Below are positions 1 to 14,219 of a stretch of 64,000 nt of DNA, piece after piece. Position 1 is the first letter of the stretch; every line of letters starts with the position of its first letter. The position numbers and the translations under genes are program-made. Source of the DNA: Hermatobates lingyangjiaoensis (taxonomy: Eukaryota > Arthropoda > Insecta > Hemiptera > Hermatobatidae); assembly GCA_026182355.1 (NCBI GenBank), contig JAPFBL010000359.1:186001-250000 (forward strand). The letters run 5' to 3'. The notes beneath the pieces were generated by a model that saw nothing but the letters and a program-made list of their open reading frames with translations, had not been told where the DNA came from and searched no databases.

Positions 1-270
1 GGTGGGGAGTTTTTCTTGGAGTAAAGTCCACATTAGCACCGTCCAGTTCCCCAAAAGGCCACAACCAAAATTCTTAATTCTTAAAGGATATGCAAAATTC
101 TTAATTTGCAACAGTTATATTGCAAAATCTTTGAATATATCATTATATTCCTTGATCAGTGAATTCAAAAGTGTTTTGCATCTGTTTAATGATTTAGCAT
201 TTTCCTCATGCTCCTCGTTTATTACCTTTTTAACTGAGGAAATAATTTTCTATAAGCTTCACATTTCCAA
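1..270 (-). mobile_element. hAT-type MITE fragment, cut by the window edge
   Basis: On the minus strand this matches the 3' part of the hAT-like element at 25831-26256: shared segments include GGCCTTTTGGGGAA, GGACGGTGCTAA and the terminal TTCCCCACC-like end. The outer border and its target duplication lie outside the window. Confidence 0.6.
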
Positions 271-935
271 TAATTAAAAAAAATTCCATGTAACAATTAA
301 AAAAAAAAGTTCTTCCTAAATATCAGAATTTTGTGCCATATAAATAGATTTATTTTTACCCTGCAGCAAAACATAACTCATTCTGCTTCGTCATGATATC
401 ACACAAAGGTAGCATATTGAGAGAAATCATCATCTGATCATTTACAATTTTTATTGCTCTCATAATAGAGATCAATTATTTCCTCACGTAAAGATAAAAC
501 ATTTACTAAGACTTTTCCTTATGATTACCAGCGCACTTTTGAATGGTAGGGCAAATCTACATTAATCACATCATCCAACATGAGCATTTCTCGAAACTGA
601 CAATATCTGAAAGAATTTGCTCATATGAAATTAACTAAACCCACAACTTTTTTCGAAGTGTCATCACGAGTAACAGATGTAGCTAAGAGATTTTATTCAT
701 GACAAATACAATGGAGGCTAAATAAAACCATCATGATTTACAAGTTCCTTTTTTATGGTATTCATAAAAATCCATCATTTTTTCTTTATATAATTTATAT
801 TATAATTCTTTATATTTTTAAACATTTTTCCTCAACAAGATGTACTTCATGACTCAAAAGGCCGCAGTTCCCACACCTATACCACATGAACTTATTTCAA
901 TTTGAACATTAAATATTTAAAAGAAAAAAAAAGGA
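271..935. other. No feature recognised
   Basis: AT-rich sequence with no reading frame, RNA gene or repeat structure that I can support. Confidence 0.5.
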
Positions 936-2457
936 AAAATCTGGAGTGGCCTGCACTCAACTTTACTATAAGTAAACTTAATATCAATGTTCTCGGGTAT
1001 ATAATAAATAATGTCTCATTTAAGCATAATGTAAACATTTAAATGGGAGATGCATATTACTCTTTCATTTCTGAGGTAGTACAGATAGTGATTGATCAAC
1101 TTATCAATATATAAGCTTATTTTTGTACATCACACAGCTGGTGAAAATAATGTCATTAGTATAACTACAGCAGTAATAACATTTTTGAAAAGCCAAACTG
1201 AAAATTTCTTGATACGAAATAATCTCCTACAAGAGAACATGCGTACAAATGAATCTATACATTAAAATAGACCATTATATGAAAAATGAGATGAGATGTT
1301 TTGTTTCAAAATTACGTTCACTAAAGAGGCGTTAAAGTAGGATTTCTGTTTTCAGAATATGTTTTTTGACGCTAAACAGCTCATTAAAAACTCATGAAAA
1401 TTTGACCAAAAATGGAACAAAAAATTAATAAATTATAAAAAAATATTCATGAAGTTTCAATTACGGGAAAGAGCAATAACGCTATAAAAACTGTTTGTTT
1501 ATCCTAGACTAAGGGATCACCTGCTATACTTGTTAAATTTTTGATATTTTTTTTACAATGTTTACATTGACTTAGAAATTTTTTAAGCAAATCCACTGAG
1601 ATAAAATTGGGCTATTCTAGTATAATAGCTCATATTCATTATTTTAAAAAATTAGCAGCTCCTAAGTATAAATGATTTAAATTATATTGAATATCTGGCT
1701 TCGACTTTGAGTTGAGTATGTAAACTGGTTAATTACTAATATATATTTTTTCAATATACATTCATAGCAAGCTTATAACAGAGTACAAGACGCAGGAAAA
1801 AAGATAACACTCACTCAGAGAAAATTGGTATGTATGATTTTCGACAAAAGGGAAGGAAAATGATTTTCATAAATACTAAGAAGCCATAAAATTCCCAGTG
1901 TAATACTTCCACAAAAGACCAAAAATGTAAAACATAATTCAAAATGGAAATCTTTCTTTTGAAGATTATAAATGTAATTATTGTATATCTTTAATTATAA
2001 ATTATCTGAAAACGACATTTTTTCTTGGATGTTTATGATGTTTTTCAGAAAAAATAAGAGTACTTTTCTGATTTAAATTTGACTTAAATATTCAATGTAG
2101 AAGGAGGTCAAGTAACCGATATAAGAAATCCACTGGCTATTTGAACAAACGCATGTTCTCTTGTAGGAGATTATTTCGTATCAAGAAATTTTCAGTTTGG
2201 CTTTTCAAAAATTTTATTACTGCTGTAGTTATACCAATGAGATTATTTGGATCAGCTTGGGATGTACAAAAATAAGCTTATATATTGATAAGTCAATCAA
2301 TCACTCTCTGTACTACCTCAGAAATGAAAGACTAATAAGCATCTCCCATTTAAATGTTTACATTATGCTTAAATGAGACATTATATATTACATACCCAAG
2401 AATATTGATATTAAGTTTAATTATAGTAAAGTTGAGTGCAGGCCACTCCAGATTTTT
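936..2457. mobile_element. Long terminal-inverted-repeat element, about 1.5 kb
   Basis: The ends at 936-1244 and 2149-2457 are inverted copies of each other (about 309 bp each, with scattered differences), both with the border motif CTGGAGTGGCCTGCACTC. The inside shares sequence in inverted orientation with the 14380 and 29700 elements, for example the CAATTACGGGAAAGAGCAAT block. No transposase frame is visible, so it is non-autonomous or decayed. The superfamily is not assigned. Confidence 0.75.
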
Positions 2458-2639
2458 TATGTTTTTTTTATATTGACTTAGCCTAACATTGACTAAGTTT
2501 ACATTGACTTAGAATTTTTTCAGTGAATTCACCCATATAATATAGTGTTTAGAGGTATAATGAAAATTTTTAAATGATTTAACGACTTCTATGTGATATA
2601 CAAAGAATAAAATTTGTATATGTAAAAATCAACAACAAT

Positions 2640-3737
2640 AGAGCATACGAAACATATAATCTCTGATCCTTTTTATAGTATGGGTTTGTATAACAAATTG
2701 TTCTGAGGAATCTATATGTTGCACAATTCTACATACCTTAATATCAGATGCTGATTTTTTTACGTTTATTAATAACATTATTATTGGGTAATATTGAAGT
2801 TTTTGGAATGAACTTTTACGTCCTATAGAAGGGTTTCTATGTTTTTGTCTAATTTCCAGTTTTTACACTATTCTAGTCTAACAGTTCATACCATTATTTT
2901 TAAAAATATCATGCTTCCAGCTTTTAAATTTAAAATTATACAGAAAGTCAGCTTTGAACTTAATTTAAGAATGAAAAAGTTTACCAATATGCTTTTTCTC
3001 AATATACATTTACAGCAAACTTATAACAGAGTACAACACGTGGGAAAAAATAACATTCCCTTAGAGTAAATTGATTTTTTATGATTTTTGACTAAGGGAA
3101 TGAAAAGTTAGTTTCTAAAAAACTCTAGCATACCATGAAATTTCCAGTACAATAATATGATCAAAGATCAAAAATGTAGAACATTATTCAGAATTAAAAA
3201 AAAAATTCGTTTAAAAATAATAAATGAAATTATCCTACATCTTAAATTAAAAATTATCTGAAAACGACATTATTTCTTACATGTTTTTGACATTTCATAC
3301 AAAAAATTGGTAATGTTTTTAAAATACTAAAAATATTTTCAAGTTCTAAATGGAAAAATTTGTCTTAAGTATTAAATGTAGAAGGTCAGATAATCTAAGT
3401 AAGAGATCCACGGGCTATTGGAGCAAAAGCCATGCTCTCTTGTAGGAAATTATGTCATATAAGCAAATTTTCACTTTGGCTTTTTATAATGTTATTACTG
3501 CTGTAGTTATACTAATGATTGCATATCTATTAATTGTGTGACATACAAAAAAGTCTTATCTATTGATAAGTGGATCAATCACTATCTGTACTACCTCAGG
3601 AATGAAAGAGTAGTAAACATCTCCCATTTAGACGATTATATTATGCTTAAATGAGACATTATATATACACAAGAAGATTTATATTAAGTTTACTTATAGT
3701 AAAGTTGAGTGTAGGCCACTCCAGATTTTTTTTAATT
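2640..3737. mobile_element. Second, partial copy of the 936-2457 element half
   Basis: The region repeats the 1740-2457 half in the same orientation: CTTATAACAGAGTACAA blocks, a diverged terminal repeat about 3410-3735, and the same border motif GTAGGCCACTCCAGA. It is more diverged than the inverted arms are from each other, which suggests an older insertion or a tandem duplication. Confidence 0.6.
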
Positions 3738-5613
3738 ATGTTTCCATTAACACTTTATTACTACCCAATTGTCCATATACATTACAATTTTACAAACTTT
3801 AGTTAACAAATGTAATACCTTGTAACGAGAACTAGTGAAATAATTTACTTTTTAATGTTACTGTCAGATAGCAGGGCAGTCACTTTGTATCAAAGATCAA
3901 ACTTAATAAAGAACTTGTTAAAGCAATTCATTAAATAAACTATTTGGTATATAAATAAATTATTATTAAAAGGTGTTAATTTTCCCTAAAAGTTATGATA
4001 TCATTATCATTACATTATAAAAAAATTACAAAATAGGGGAAAAAAAGAAATTTTTTATGTGAATATATGAAAAAATATTGGGCTTGAAACAGTACTTCCA
4101 TTTAAAACATTTATTAAGAATGTTTTAATCTTATTTATTTTAATAAATAAATAATTGAAAAATAATTTAATAAATAATTAACAAATAAAATAAATAGAAA
4201 ATAATGGTATAATTTATTTATATAAATAATATTTATATAAATAATGTAATAAATAATTTTAGTCTTAATCTTATGAATGTTCTGAATTTAGAACTGGATG
4301 TACCTATTTTACAAAAAAAATTATAACTATTTAACCCTCCATTGAGTATTATCGTTAATAAGACGATTTAGAACTGATTGTATCTTTTCTTCAACTGAAG
4401 TTAGTGAGTCTTTTCTGATTGGCAGTAATAATATTTTAACCTGTAGTCTGTTCAAGTAACTAAACGAGTTAAAGGTGCATTTCATAATTGAAAATGTATT
4501 CAAAACAAGGGATTGTACTTTGATTTCAAAAAAGTATAAATTTTTATCTAAAATGTTGTCTTGTTTTCATAGATGCTGTAACGTATTTTATCCAATTTAC
4601 ATCCAAGAATTTAAAATTGTATTAAGTTGTGGTGCGGTGATTTGTGAAAATAGTTAAGATTTTTAATCGCCTGTTAGTAGTATATTTAACATTCCTTCAT
4701 AAGATTTTCAGTCATATTACCTTATAAAATATACAAAAATTTGTAGTGCTCTACACTCAATTCCTTGCTAAAGCTGTCAAGGTTTATGACGTTTCCCAAA
4801 TAATTCCAGAAGAGACACATGAAAAGTAACTCACTATAGTGATCTTGTATGAGTGAACCTTCACACTACAATGTAACCGTGACGTAAACAGACTTCACAT
4901 ACTGGAAATACTTTACATTAAAGACAAAATCCTAGTTCAGATATACAAACTAGTGACGTAAATATACCTAACTTTAAAAAATTGATAATACTTTTAAACT
5001 ATTAAGGCCATAAAAGAATTGAATAATTAGCAGGTAGTGCTGTGTCAACAGACCTGGAGCCCTACAATCTCTATACTTTCTTCCTATGGATTCTACCACT
5101 CATTTTTTAGTTAGATATTCAGTAACTTTTTACATTTAATTACTGACAGTTAAGCATGTAGTGTTAAATGATATTACTGTAAATTACGTAAAACTGTATT
5201 GATGAACTGGATATAGTGAAAACATCAATCTCTAACATTAAGTCCCATTCATAACGGCTGCTTTTTTTTCGGCTACAAAAGTAGCCAGATCAAACTAAAC
5301 TCACCTGACAAAATATTATAATGATACACCTTAGGATGGGTGGTATTTCTGGAGGTTCTTATGTATTTGCATATTTCTCCTTTAGGAAGTTTCAGATGAA
5401 GAATACCACGATATTGCTATTTAATTGTAATTCCTTTTTATTGCTTTGATATGTCAACCATGTTGACAACATGGTCTTTTCAAAGACAACCATGTCTTTT
5501 TTCAATGTACAAATGTTGTTCATTTATTTTGTTTTATGAGTATCTTAGTTCTTATGTTATTTATCTATAATAAGTATATTTATCTATTAATATATTTATC
5601 TTTAATATATTCT
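3738..5613. other. Intergenic AT-rich sequence 3' of PKG
   Basis: No coding sequence or recognised repeat. It contains AAATAAT-rich low-complexity DNA near 4130-4260. It probably includes the PKG 3' untranslated region at its upper end. Confidence 0.5.
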
Positions 5614-5619
5614 TTTATT
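5614..5619 (-). promoter_or_regulatory. Candidate polyadenylation signal for PKG
   Basis: AATAAA on the minus strand about 120 bases after the stop codon. The region is extremely AT-rich, and another match lies near 5522-5527, so chance matches are likely. Confidence 0.25.
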
Positions 5620-5739
5620 TGCTATAATATCGAACTTAAATATATCCAAACGTGTATGAACAATAAAATTTAAAGTATAAAAATATATTATAGTAGTTTA
5701 GTAAAATATATTTTGTACATAAAATATATTATAAATATA

Positions 5740-5835
5740 TTAGAAATCTGCATCCCAGTTTGAAAGCTCATCTGGAGGTATAGTTTCTTCTTTGGGGAAT
5801 TTGTCAAAGTTAGAGGTGTCTGTCGGAGTTTTTAC
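5740..5835 (-). CDS. PKG: PKG terminal exon: AGC tail and stop codon
   Basis: Encodes the last 31 residues, [18 protein letters not shown] then [12 protein letters not shown], and the TAA stop at 5740-5742. TDTSNFD and a terminal W-D-x-D-F are hallmarks of the PKG C-terminus. The acceptor is TTTTTCAG. It joins in phase to the 67-base exon across an intron packed with three foldback elements. Confidence 0.95.
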   Translation of the reverse strand, partial: VKTPTDTSNFDKFPKEETIPPDELSNWDADF

Positions 5836-5948
5836 CTGAAAAATTATTGGTTGTTTAACAATAAAAACTGATTTACCAATGAATGTGTAATTTAGATATT
5901 TTAATACTTGTTAAAATATTTATTATTAGTTACATAAATGTTATAATT

Positions 5949-5989
<41 letters not shown>

Positions 5990-6285
5990 GGTATATATAT
6001 ATATATATATATATAATAAAATAAAAAACGAAGGAATCACACAGAAAGACACAGACATAACTGACATCGATATTTCGACAATCGTCGTCATCAGGAGGTG
6101 CGAAGAGCGAAGAGTCCCGCAGGAAGACAGGGCGGTACTCATACTTCCTGCGGGACTCTTCGCTCTTCGCACCTCCTGATGACGACGATTGTCGAAATAT
6201 CGATGTCAGTTATGTCTGTGTCTTTCTGTGTGATTCCTTCGTTTTTTATTTTGTTGTAAAAAAGTCCGCTGGACCGTTTCTTTTA

Positions 6286-6341
<56 letters not shown>

Positions 6342-9300
6342 TGTGTTCTCTAATCGGGGTTCGGTCAATTTTCCAGGATAAAAAATCAAACTCTCGTTGC
6401 CAACGTTTCGGTTTTATTTAAAACCTTTTTCGTAGGCAGAAGTAAGAATTTTTTAACTAAGAAAATGAAATTTACATTATTTAAAGGAACAACAATGTTA
6501 GCCGGACAAAACCTTCGACTAGACTGTCGAAGATTAGACAGTCTAGTAGACAGTCTAGTCGAAGGTTTTGTCCGGCTAACATTGTTGTTCCTTTAAATAA
6601 TGTAAATTTCATTTTCTTAGTTAAAAAATTCTTACTTCTGCCTATGAAAAAGGTTTTAAATAAAACCGAAACGTTGGCAACGAGAGTTTGATTTTTTATC
6701 CTGGAAAATTGACCGAACCCCGATTAGAGAACACACCTATTCTATCAAACGGTCGATATATTATTGAATCTGTTATATATATATATATATATATATATAG
6801 ATATATTTTCAGGTAACTCACTACAAATGATGGAAGTTAATCGCTCTGAGGCCTTTCTTTATCACGTCGTCAGAGAGCAAGTGAATACAAGTATGATTCA
6901 TTTTCTTCATCAACGTGTTCACAAAAGTGTCACGTGTTCAATAAAACTACAGTTGTTGAAATCAACAGACTATTTTTCTTTGTAAAATAATTTGAAATGT
7001 AATACTTAGTTTTTCTGTTTCAAAAGTTATACTTCTGCCTATGAAAAAGGTTTTAAATAAAAACCGAAACGTTGGCAATGAGAGTTTAATTTGAACCTGA
7101 AGAACTGACCTAGTCCCGATAAAATTTAGTTTTGTTTGTATTCCACGGCCGATACTTTTATTAATATATATATATATACAAACTAGAATCCATAAAGAAT
7201 ACACATAAAAGAAATCAATGAAACTCACTACTACACTTTGATTGCCTCGTCATCAGGAATATAGATTGGAGTTACTCCAAACACAGGTAACAACTTAGTC
7301 AATGATAAAGCAGTATATGCATTTTTTCATACATTTTATCGTTAGATAAACTATAATTGTCTTTACAATAAATTAATATGTTACCTTAGGAATTATAGGG
7401 GGCTGCATTGACTTTGAACGTAATCCTTCCCAGTCAAAACCTTGAAACCACCTGGAAAATTAATACATCCTCAATAAAAAATATTTGGATTCTGCAAACG
7501 ATAAACTGACTTTAAGAACAAGAAGCTATGTTATACAGATCGTTAGTTTTAATTGATTAAATGTTAAAATAAGGAAAAAATTACCAACAGATAAAATGAC
7601 AAAACTTTTGTGGTAAAGTGTACTCAACAGTGCAATTTTGCTCTAATTTTAATATGCATTACGTATGACAACTTTTCAAAAACGTAATGTTAAATTTATG
7701 TATTTAATATGGCAAAAGAAAATACACTGAAAAAAGATTAAGAAAAGTCACATTTCCTTTGCTAGTTATTATGTATTTCAAGTGAAAATATTATAATAAA
7801 AGATTAAAATAATTAGAAATAAATGTAACTGTTGTTATGCTATTTTCTAACGTTAATAAAAAATTTTGAAAAAATTATTAGTATAGTAAATATTTCATCA
7901 GATTTATATATTTATATGTGTGAATTTTTTTCAAAAAATCATTATTGAATTAAAGTGAAATTAAATCGATTAACTTAAGTAAAACAGATCTTATTATAAG
8001 GTTTTCACAATTTCAATGTTAGTATAATAAACAATTAAAATGTTTATAAATATAAATTTTATATGAAATAAATTTCAGACACTGCACATGCTAATTTAAA
8101 AGGTAGGAACCGACTTGTGTTTTTTGATTTGGGAGACTCCTGAATGATGACAGCCAAGGCGTTCTGCAGGTACATCTCTACATAAACGCCGCACCAAATG
8201 CTGGGCAGATTTCGACACCTGTTTGGGAAACAGCACAGTATCTATGCCTTTCAGGATGAGATTGTAGGTTTTCATTGGGTCATTACTAGTAAACGGAGGA
8301 CTAAAACATACCAAACACCCAAAAAACTAAGGACTTTAGTCATCAAAAATGTAATTATAATTTCTGACTTGATAATAACATCGTTATCACATTAACAATA
8401 TCTGTAATATTGCAGACAGTTTGAGCATTGAGAATAACTTATAATATAATATATAACTTATATTATAATAACACTTATAATAACAGTGAAAAATTATACT
8501 CCAAAGTTGAACATGGCCAGACATAAAAAAAGACATCTGATTTTCAAATATAGGGACGACTTCTTCAGTTTTATTAATAAGATATTGATTAGTGAACTAT
8601 AAGTTTCTTATTATAATATATATAATTTTGTCATTTTGAATTCCGTAATTAAATAATTGTACATAATCATTAAAAGTAAGGATATATACGTAATAATTAT
8701 AATTATATGTAATTATATACGAACATGAATAAAAACTCGCATTTACATGTATGAAACGTAAAACATGAAATGTAAGCCTGTACTTTAATGTAGAGTAAAC
8801 TTGTAATCAAAAAGGGAATAGTTTAAAAATAATTCCCTTATACTCGTAACATGGTTACTACTCGTGAGGAAACCATAAAAAGAAAAAAAAAGTATGATAT
8901 AATAATAAAATAACTAGCCAATTTTAAAAGAAAGTATGCCATGATTTTATAACCAAGCATAAATAAAATAAAATGAATAAAATTCGTAATACATATGAAT
9001 TTACAAATGTTGGATTACTGCTGTTAATAAATATTAAGATACAATTAGAAATCACAGGAAGAGCTCTCCATTAATAAGGATTGTCCGTAACAATGAATTT
9101 ATTGTTACCCAAATCATAACATGCTAAATCATACACTAGCCAGCTATATTTGTTATTAATGGGGAAATATGTAAATAATATAAATAGAAAAAGAAGCATA
9201 TATTTAAATGGTATATAATTGTCTGTTTAGAGATTGAATCAACGTCAATTACATTTGAACTTTGACATAACAAATAATAATTACTTATTATATTGTACAG

Positions 9301-12300
9301 AGATTCTTAAATTCTCAATAGCTGTACTATTTGGTAGAAGCCACATTATTATGAACTTCTGACGTTTAAGTCTTTTCTTCGAATTGTTGTAGTTTTCCGA
9401 CAACTCCTTACCAACACCATCAGATATCTTTCTCGAAAAGCATTAGTTATCTTAATGAGAATATTTCATATATAATCATTACTACTTCTCGTACTGTAAA
9501 TTTCAGAAAACAACTCGGTTCTTTACATTCATAATTGTCTGCAATTGAGTTTACTATTGTGAGATTCTTTAACTTTAAATAAAATGTTAGACAATAATTT
9601 TTTCATACTCTTTACTATTATATTTGAAATTTAGGAGTCTCGTCTGCTCAAGAGTTAAGTACTTGTCTTAGGTACTGATGATTAAAAGTTTAATCTTGGG
9701 AGTGACCCTACATTTTTTATGTGAGAGTTGAAAACTTGTTCTCCCTGACTTTCGGAGTGGACACAATATTGTTTCTACTACTGAGCTTGTACAATGTTGG
9801 CTTCTTGTTAGACACGCTTACTCTAATAAACTTGATTACAAAGTGACAAACTTTGAACTTGAAACAGTAACAAAATCGAATATTCCCCCTGACTCACTAT
9901 CTTTCAGGAACTAAATCCAGCTCCCAACTTTTCCTAATCCCACGAGCCTCAAAGCTTCCTACTTAAACTAAAACTGACGACCAAATGACTCCAAAAGTAT
10001 ACAGTACCTCAGAGAATGCAAAGCCGCAAGACCATATGACCACGAAGATGACATCTTTCCCTGACAGACGGACTCCCCCATTCTTGATAATGTTTACTGA
10101 CCCAACAAAAACGACAGGATGATAATTTAGCAGTAGTGGGCCTCTGGTCCGGAACTGCTATTTACGACATGCACTGTTGTGCATGGTAATATTCGTTGAT
10201 CATTGGAAATTTGATTAAGACAAAAATATAGGGTTCCGAGTCCAGAATCAACCAACCTGGTAATAATCATAACTAAATTGTTCCCACTAACAAATTCTGC
10301 TCTTCTTCTCTGAAGCAGCATTGAAGACAAAATCCTACAAGGATAAGCCTTTGAAATAAACAAACATCAGTAACATATACATAATAAGTTAATGTATTAT
10401 AAAAATTTCAACTTATTAAATTTACTATACGTCTGTAGTAATTATGATATCAATATTGAATTGAGTAAGGATCAATTATTAAATTAATTACTAAGTGTGA
10501 TTTATTTTACGTGGGCCCGATATCACTTAGCCTCCAAATGAATGATCATGGGTCACCCATTTTGCTGCCTTATAGTAACTTGCCTTTTGCCATTCACGCC
10601 CGCTCTCATTGTCTTCCTTTTAATGAGCCCAAGATGCTCACATTTTATTCGACAGACTCAGGTTCGATTCTTACTGTGTCCTTCGATTTTCTTCACATGA
10701 GAGGTGAAAAAATCTTGAGCACGTAGTTTTCGAGCCTGTACGATATCAGGTACGTTATAGATTTCTACTACTCTCAATACACTTGAGTTAGACAAAATTT
10801 ATGACTTGCAATGTAGAATCATTAGAGAAGTTAAAATATTTCTATGATGAATCAGTTTCAGAGAATCAACTGTTTAGTATGCCGCCTGCACCACAAAAAA
10901 GAAAAATAAAATAAAGCATTTTCAGGAGACTCACATGCCGGTGAGAAGTTCAAATATTAACACTCCAACAGCCCAGTAGTCGACAGACTTATCGTGTCCT
11001 TTATTTAAAATAATTTCTGGTGCCACATACTCAGGAGTTCCACAAAAGGTCCACGTCTTCCCGCTATGAACAGGTAGTTTTTTGGCGAATCCAAAGTCAA
11101 CCTACAAAAATATCATATATAATTGAATGTGACATCGTTTTTTTGAAATTTTTAACACACAATTAACATTTCTCCTTTATAAATTAATGCTAAAAGTTCT
11201 ATAACATAGTTTACACAATAATGATTTCTAAATGAACATATGGCGTGGTATGCACCCAACATTTTTCATACTTTGTATGTTTAAAAAACCTAAAATATTT
11301 CAATGCAACGCATTGATCATACTTTTATCAAATAAGTCTAAAGAGTTACCTGTATAATACAGATGACATTATATCTATTTTTTTCATCATTTAGCTAACT
11401 TTGAAACTTATTTTGTTAACAATAATATAAACAATTATACTAATGCAAATAATTGTAGTCCCAATGAAGGAAGACAAACTACGGCATATGAAATCAAGAT
11501 AGCTTTTTAGTTATTTGAATACAGCTCTTTCAATACTATGTCTTTAAAATATATTTTAAATCCAGTATCTTACTTCCAAGAGCTGAAAAATTAATACAAT
11601 TGTGTAATTTTTTGCCTTTCCATCTATTTATCTTGTGTGATTAATTAATGAACCTGTAATTATTTGCCCAACCAATATAATCAGTTAAAAGAATTAGTAG
11701 TCCTGTTATCACTTTATTTGTATTTTTAATATTTATGCCAACAATATTTACATTTACGAACTTTTTTCAAGTAATTTCAACTATTGTCTTATGATAAAAA
11801 TCTAACACCTCACCCCATAGTTAAAAACAACAAATAGATAAATGAAATTGTTCTTAATAGGACAAATTATTGAGATAAATTAAGAATAAACAAACTCAAC
11901 ACATAAAATATACTAATTTTTCTTGTACTTTTCACGGTTTCAAAACTCGTCAAATTTCAAGAGAAAAATGCATTTATTGTCAATTTAGTGTATATTTATT
12001 TACAAACTAAGTAGAAGAATATTTCTTTTTTTATAATAATATTATGAAACACTCTGGTGATAATGATTATATCATTTTATTTAAACCTCATGTACCCTTA
12101 ATCAATTCCATAAATTATAACCTCAGTAAAGGTAACATAACCATATCTGTGGGTCAAAGTAACATCAGATAAACTTCATTACCCATTTCTAAGTATCTGC
12201 TTATTCAAAATAAATGTTTGCCTACTTTAGTTCTTCATTAATTTAGTTGAATAATTTATAAATGAAATACATAATGTTTATTTAAGATTACCAGTTTGAC

Positions 12301-13963
12301 ATATCCTTCACTGTCGAGGAGGAGATTTTCAGGCTTCAAGTCACGAAAGACAATATTCTTAGAATGTAGATAGTCAATAGCTTCGACGACGCAGGCTGTG
12401 ATGAAGCAGGCGGTGGAGTCTTCGAAGAAAGACCTGTCGCGAAGAAGGCTCCATACTTCGCCTCCCAGACAGGCTTCCATCAGAAGGTAGACGTACTTGG
12501 AGTCCTTGAATGTCTGGTACAGTCTAAAACAGTCCTCGCTCTTAACCAGGGGTGCTCATACATTTTCTGCATGCGAGTTACTTATAAAATGATACGTCAT
12601 AATGATCTACCCACTGTATTTACGTAGAAATATATATTGATAAAAGTATCGACAAAAAAAAAATAGAAACAAAACTATAGTTTTTCGGGACTCGGTCAGT
12701 TCTTCAGGTTCAAATTAAACTCTCATTGCCAAAGTTTCGGTCTTTATTTAAAACCTTTTTCATAGGCAGAAGTATAAATTTTGAAACAGAAAAACTAAGT
12801 ATTACATTACAAATTATTTTACAAAGAAAATATAGTATGTAGATTTTAACAACTACTGTAGTCTGAATGAATACGCGACTACATCCATAAGTTCTTCTTA
12901 TATCCTCGTAGAAACCCATATTTATTTTCCCAAATTAAGTCGTGTATTCATTCAGACTACAGTTGTTACAATCTACATACTATTTTTCTTTGTAAAATAA
13001 TTTTTAATGTAATACTTAGTTTTTCTGTTTCAAAATTTATACTTCTGCCTATGAAAAAGGTTTTAAATAAAAGCCGAAACGTTGGCAATGAGAGATTAAT
13101 TTGAACCTGAAGAACTGACCGAGTCCCGATGAACTATAGTTTTGCTTAGAAATATATTCAGGATTCTTACAATTTATTATGATGTAATTAATATTTCATC
13201 AAGTAAAAATCTTCTCTTCCCAAATCATATGAAAGTGTAACGATTTTTTCTTCTTACCCCATCCAGTTTCCAAACTCATTTTTATACCTTTTTTAATTTT
13301 AAGAGAAAAGATTATAAGTAAAGTGTTTGAGGCAACTGAATGACTAGCTAATTACTTTTACTGAACTTAGAGCTACTTTTGCCGTTGCAGAGATACCTAA
13401 GTATAAAAAAATCATAATTCATTTGACTAGCCAACCTACATTTAATCAGTGACAGGATGAATTAGGCTGATATTAATTTTTTTAATACAATGCGATCTAC
13501 CAATAATAGCTGGGCGATCGACGTTTGAGCAACCCTGCTCTTAACAATTAAATTGTTGTATCCTCTAACGTTTGGATTTGTGCTTCTTTATCATCATGGA
13601 CATCCAATATATACTAGTGACATAGAAAGAGCTTTCTTTCTCTAACTCAGAGACTGACAAATACAAATTTTCCATTTGATAACTGGCTGTGCATTACTAC
13701 ATTAATATTTTTACTTTACTACAAGTAAAGTACAGTGATCGTGAAAAAATTCAATATCGAGATTACAACGGATTTAGATGTTTCGTGCTCTTCAAAGTCA
13801 CTTTATGAGGTTTGTTGATAATGTCTGTGTGTGTATAGATGTGTCGGTTATAGTAAACTAATTATATTTGTATTTGATAACATAAGTTAAAACCTTAAAT
13901 GGTCTCCAACTTTATTACAATCACTCCTCTTTTCGTTTATTATCATATAATAATATATATAAT

Positions 13964-13995
<32 letters not shown>

Positions 13996-14172
13996 GATTT
14001 CACATAAACACGTGAAATAACAAGCAATGATCAGACCACAATAAGAAATGAGAAAACAAGACTAAGATCTTTCAACCGTAACAAGCGGTCTTCGTCAGAG
14101 TCCAATTGGGTTTTTGACTCTGACGAAGACCGCTTGTTACGGTAGAAAGATCTTAGTCTTGTTTTCCCATTT

Positions 14173-14219
<47 letters not shown>

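Noticed and set aside
2..277. 91-codon frame at the window start
   Set aside because: Antisense to a hAT MITE that is also present at 25831-26256.
6290..6338. CRISPR-like or satellite array of TA-linked hairpins
   Set aside because: The units are of different families without regular spacing, in a eukaryotic context.
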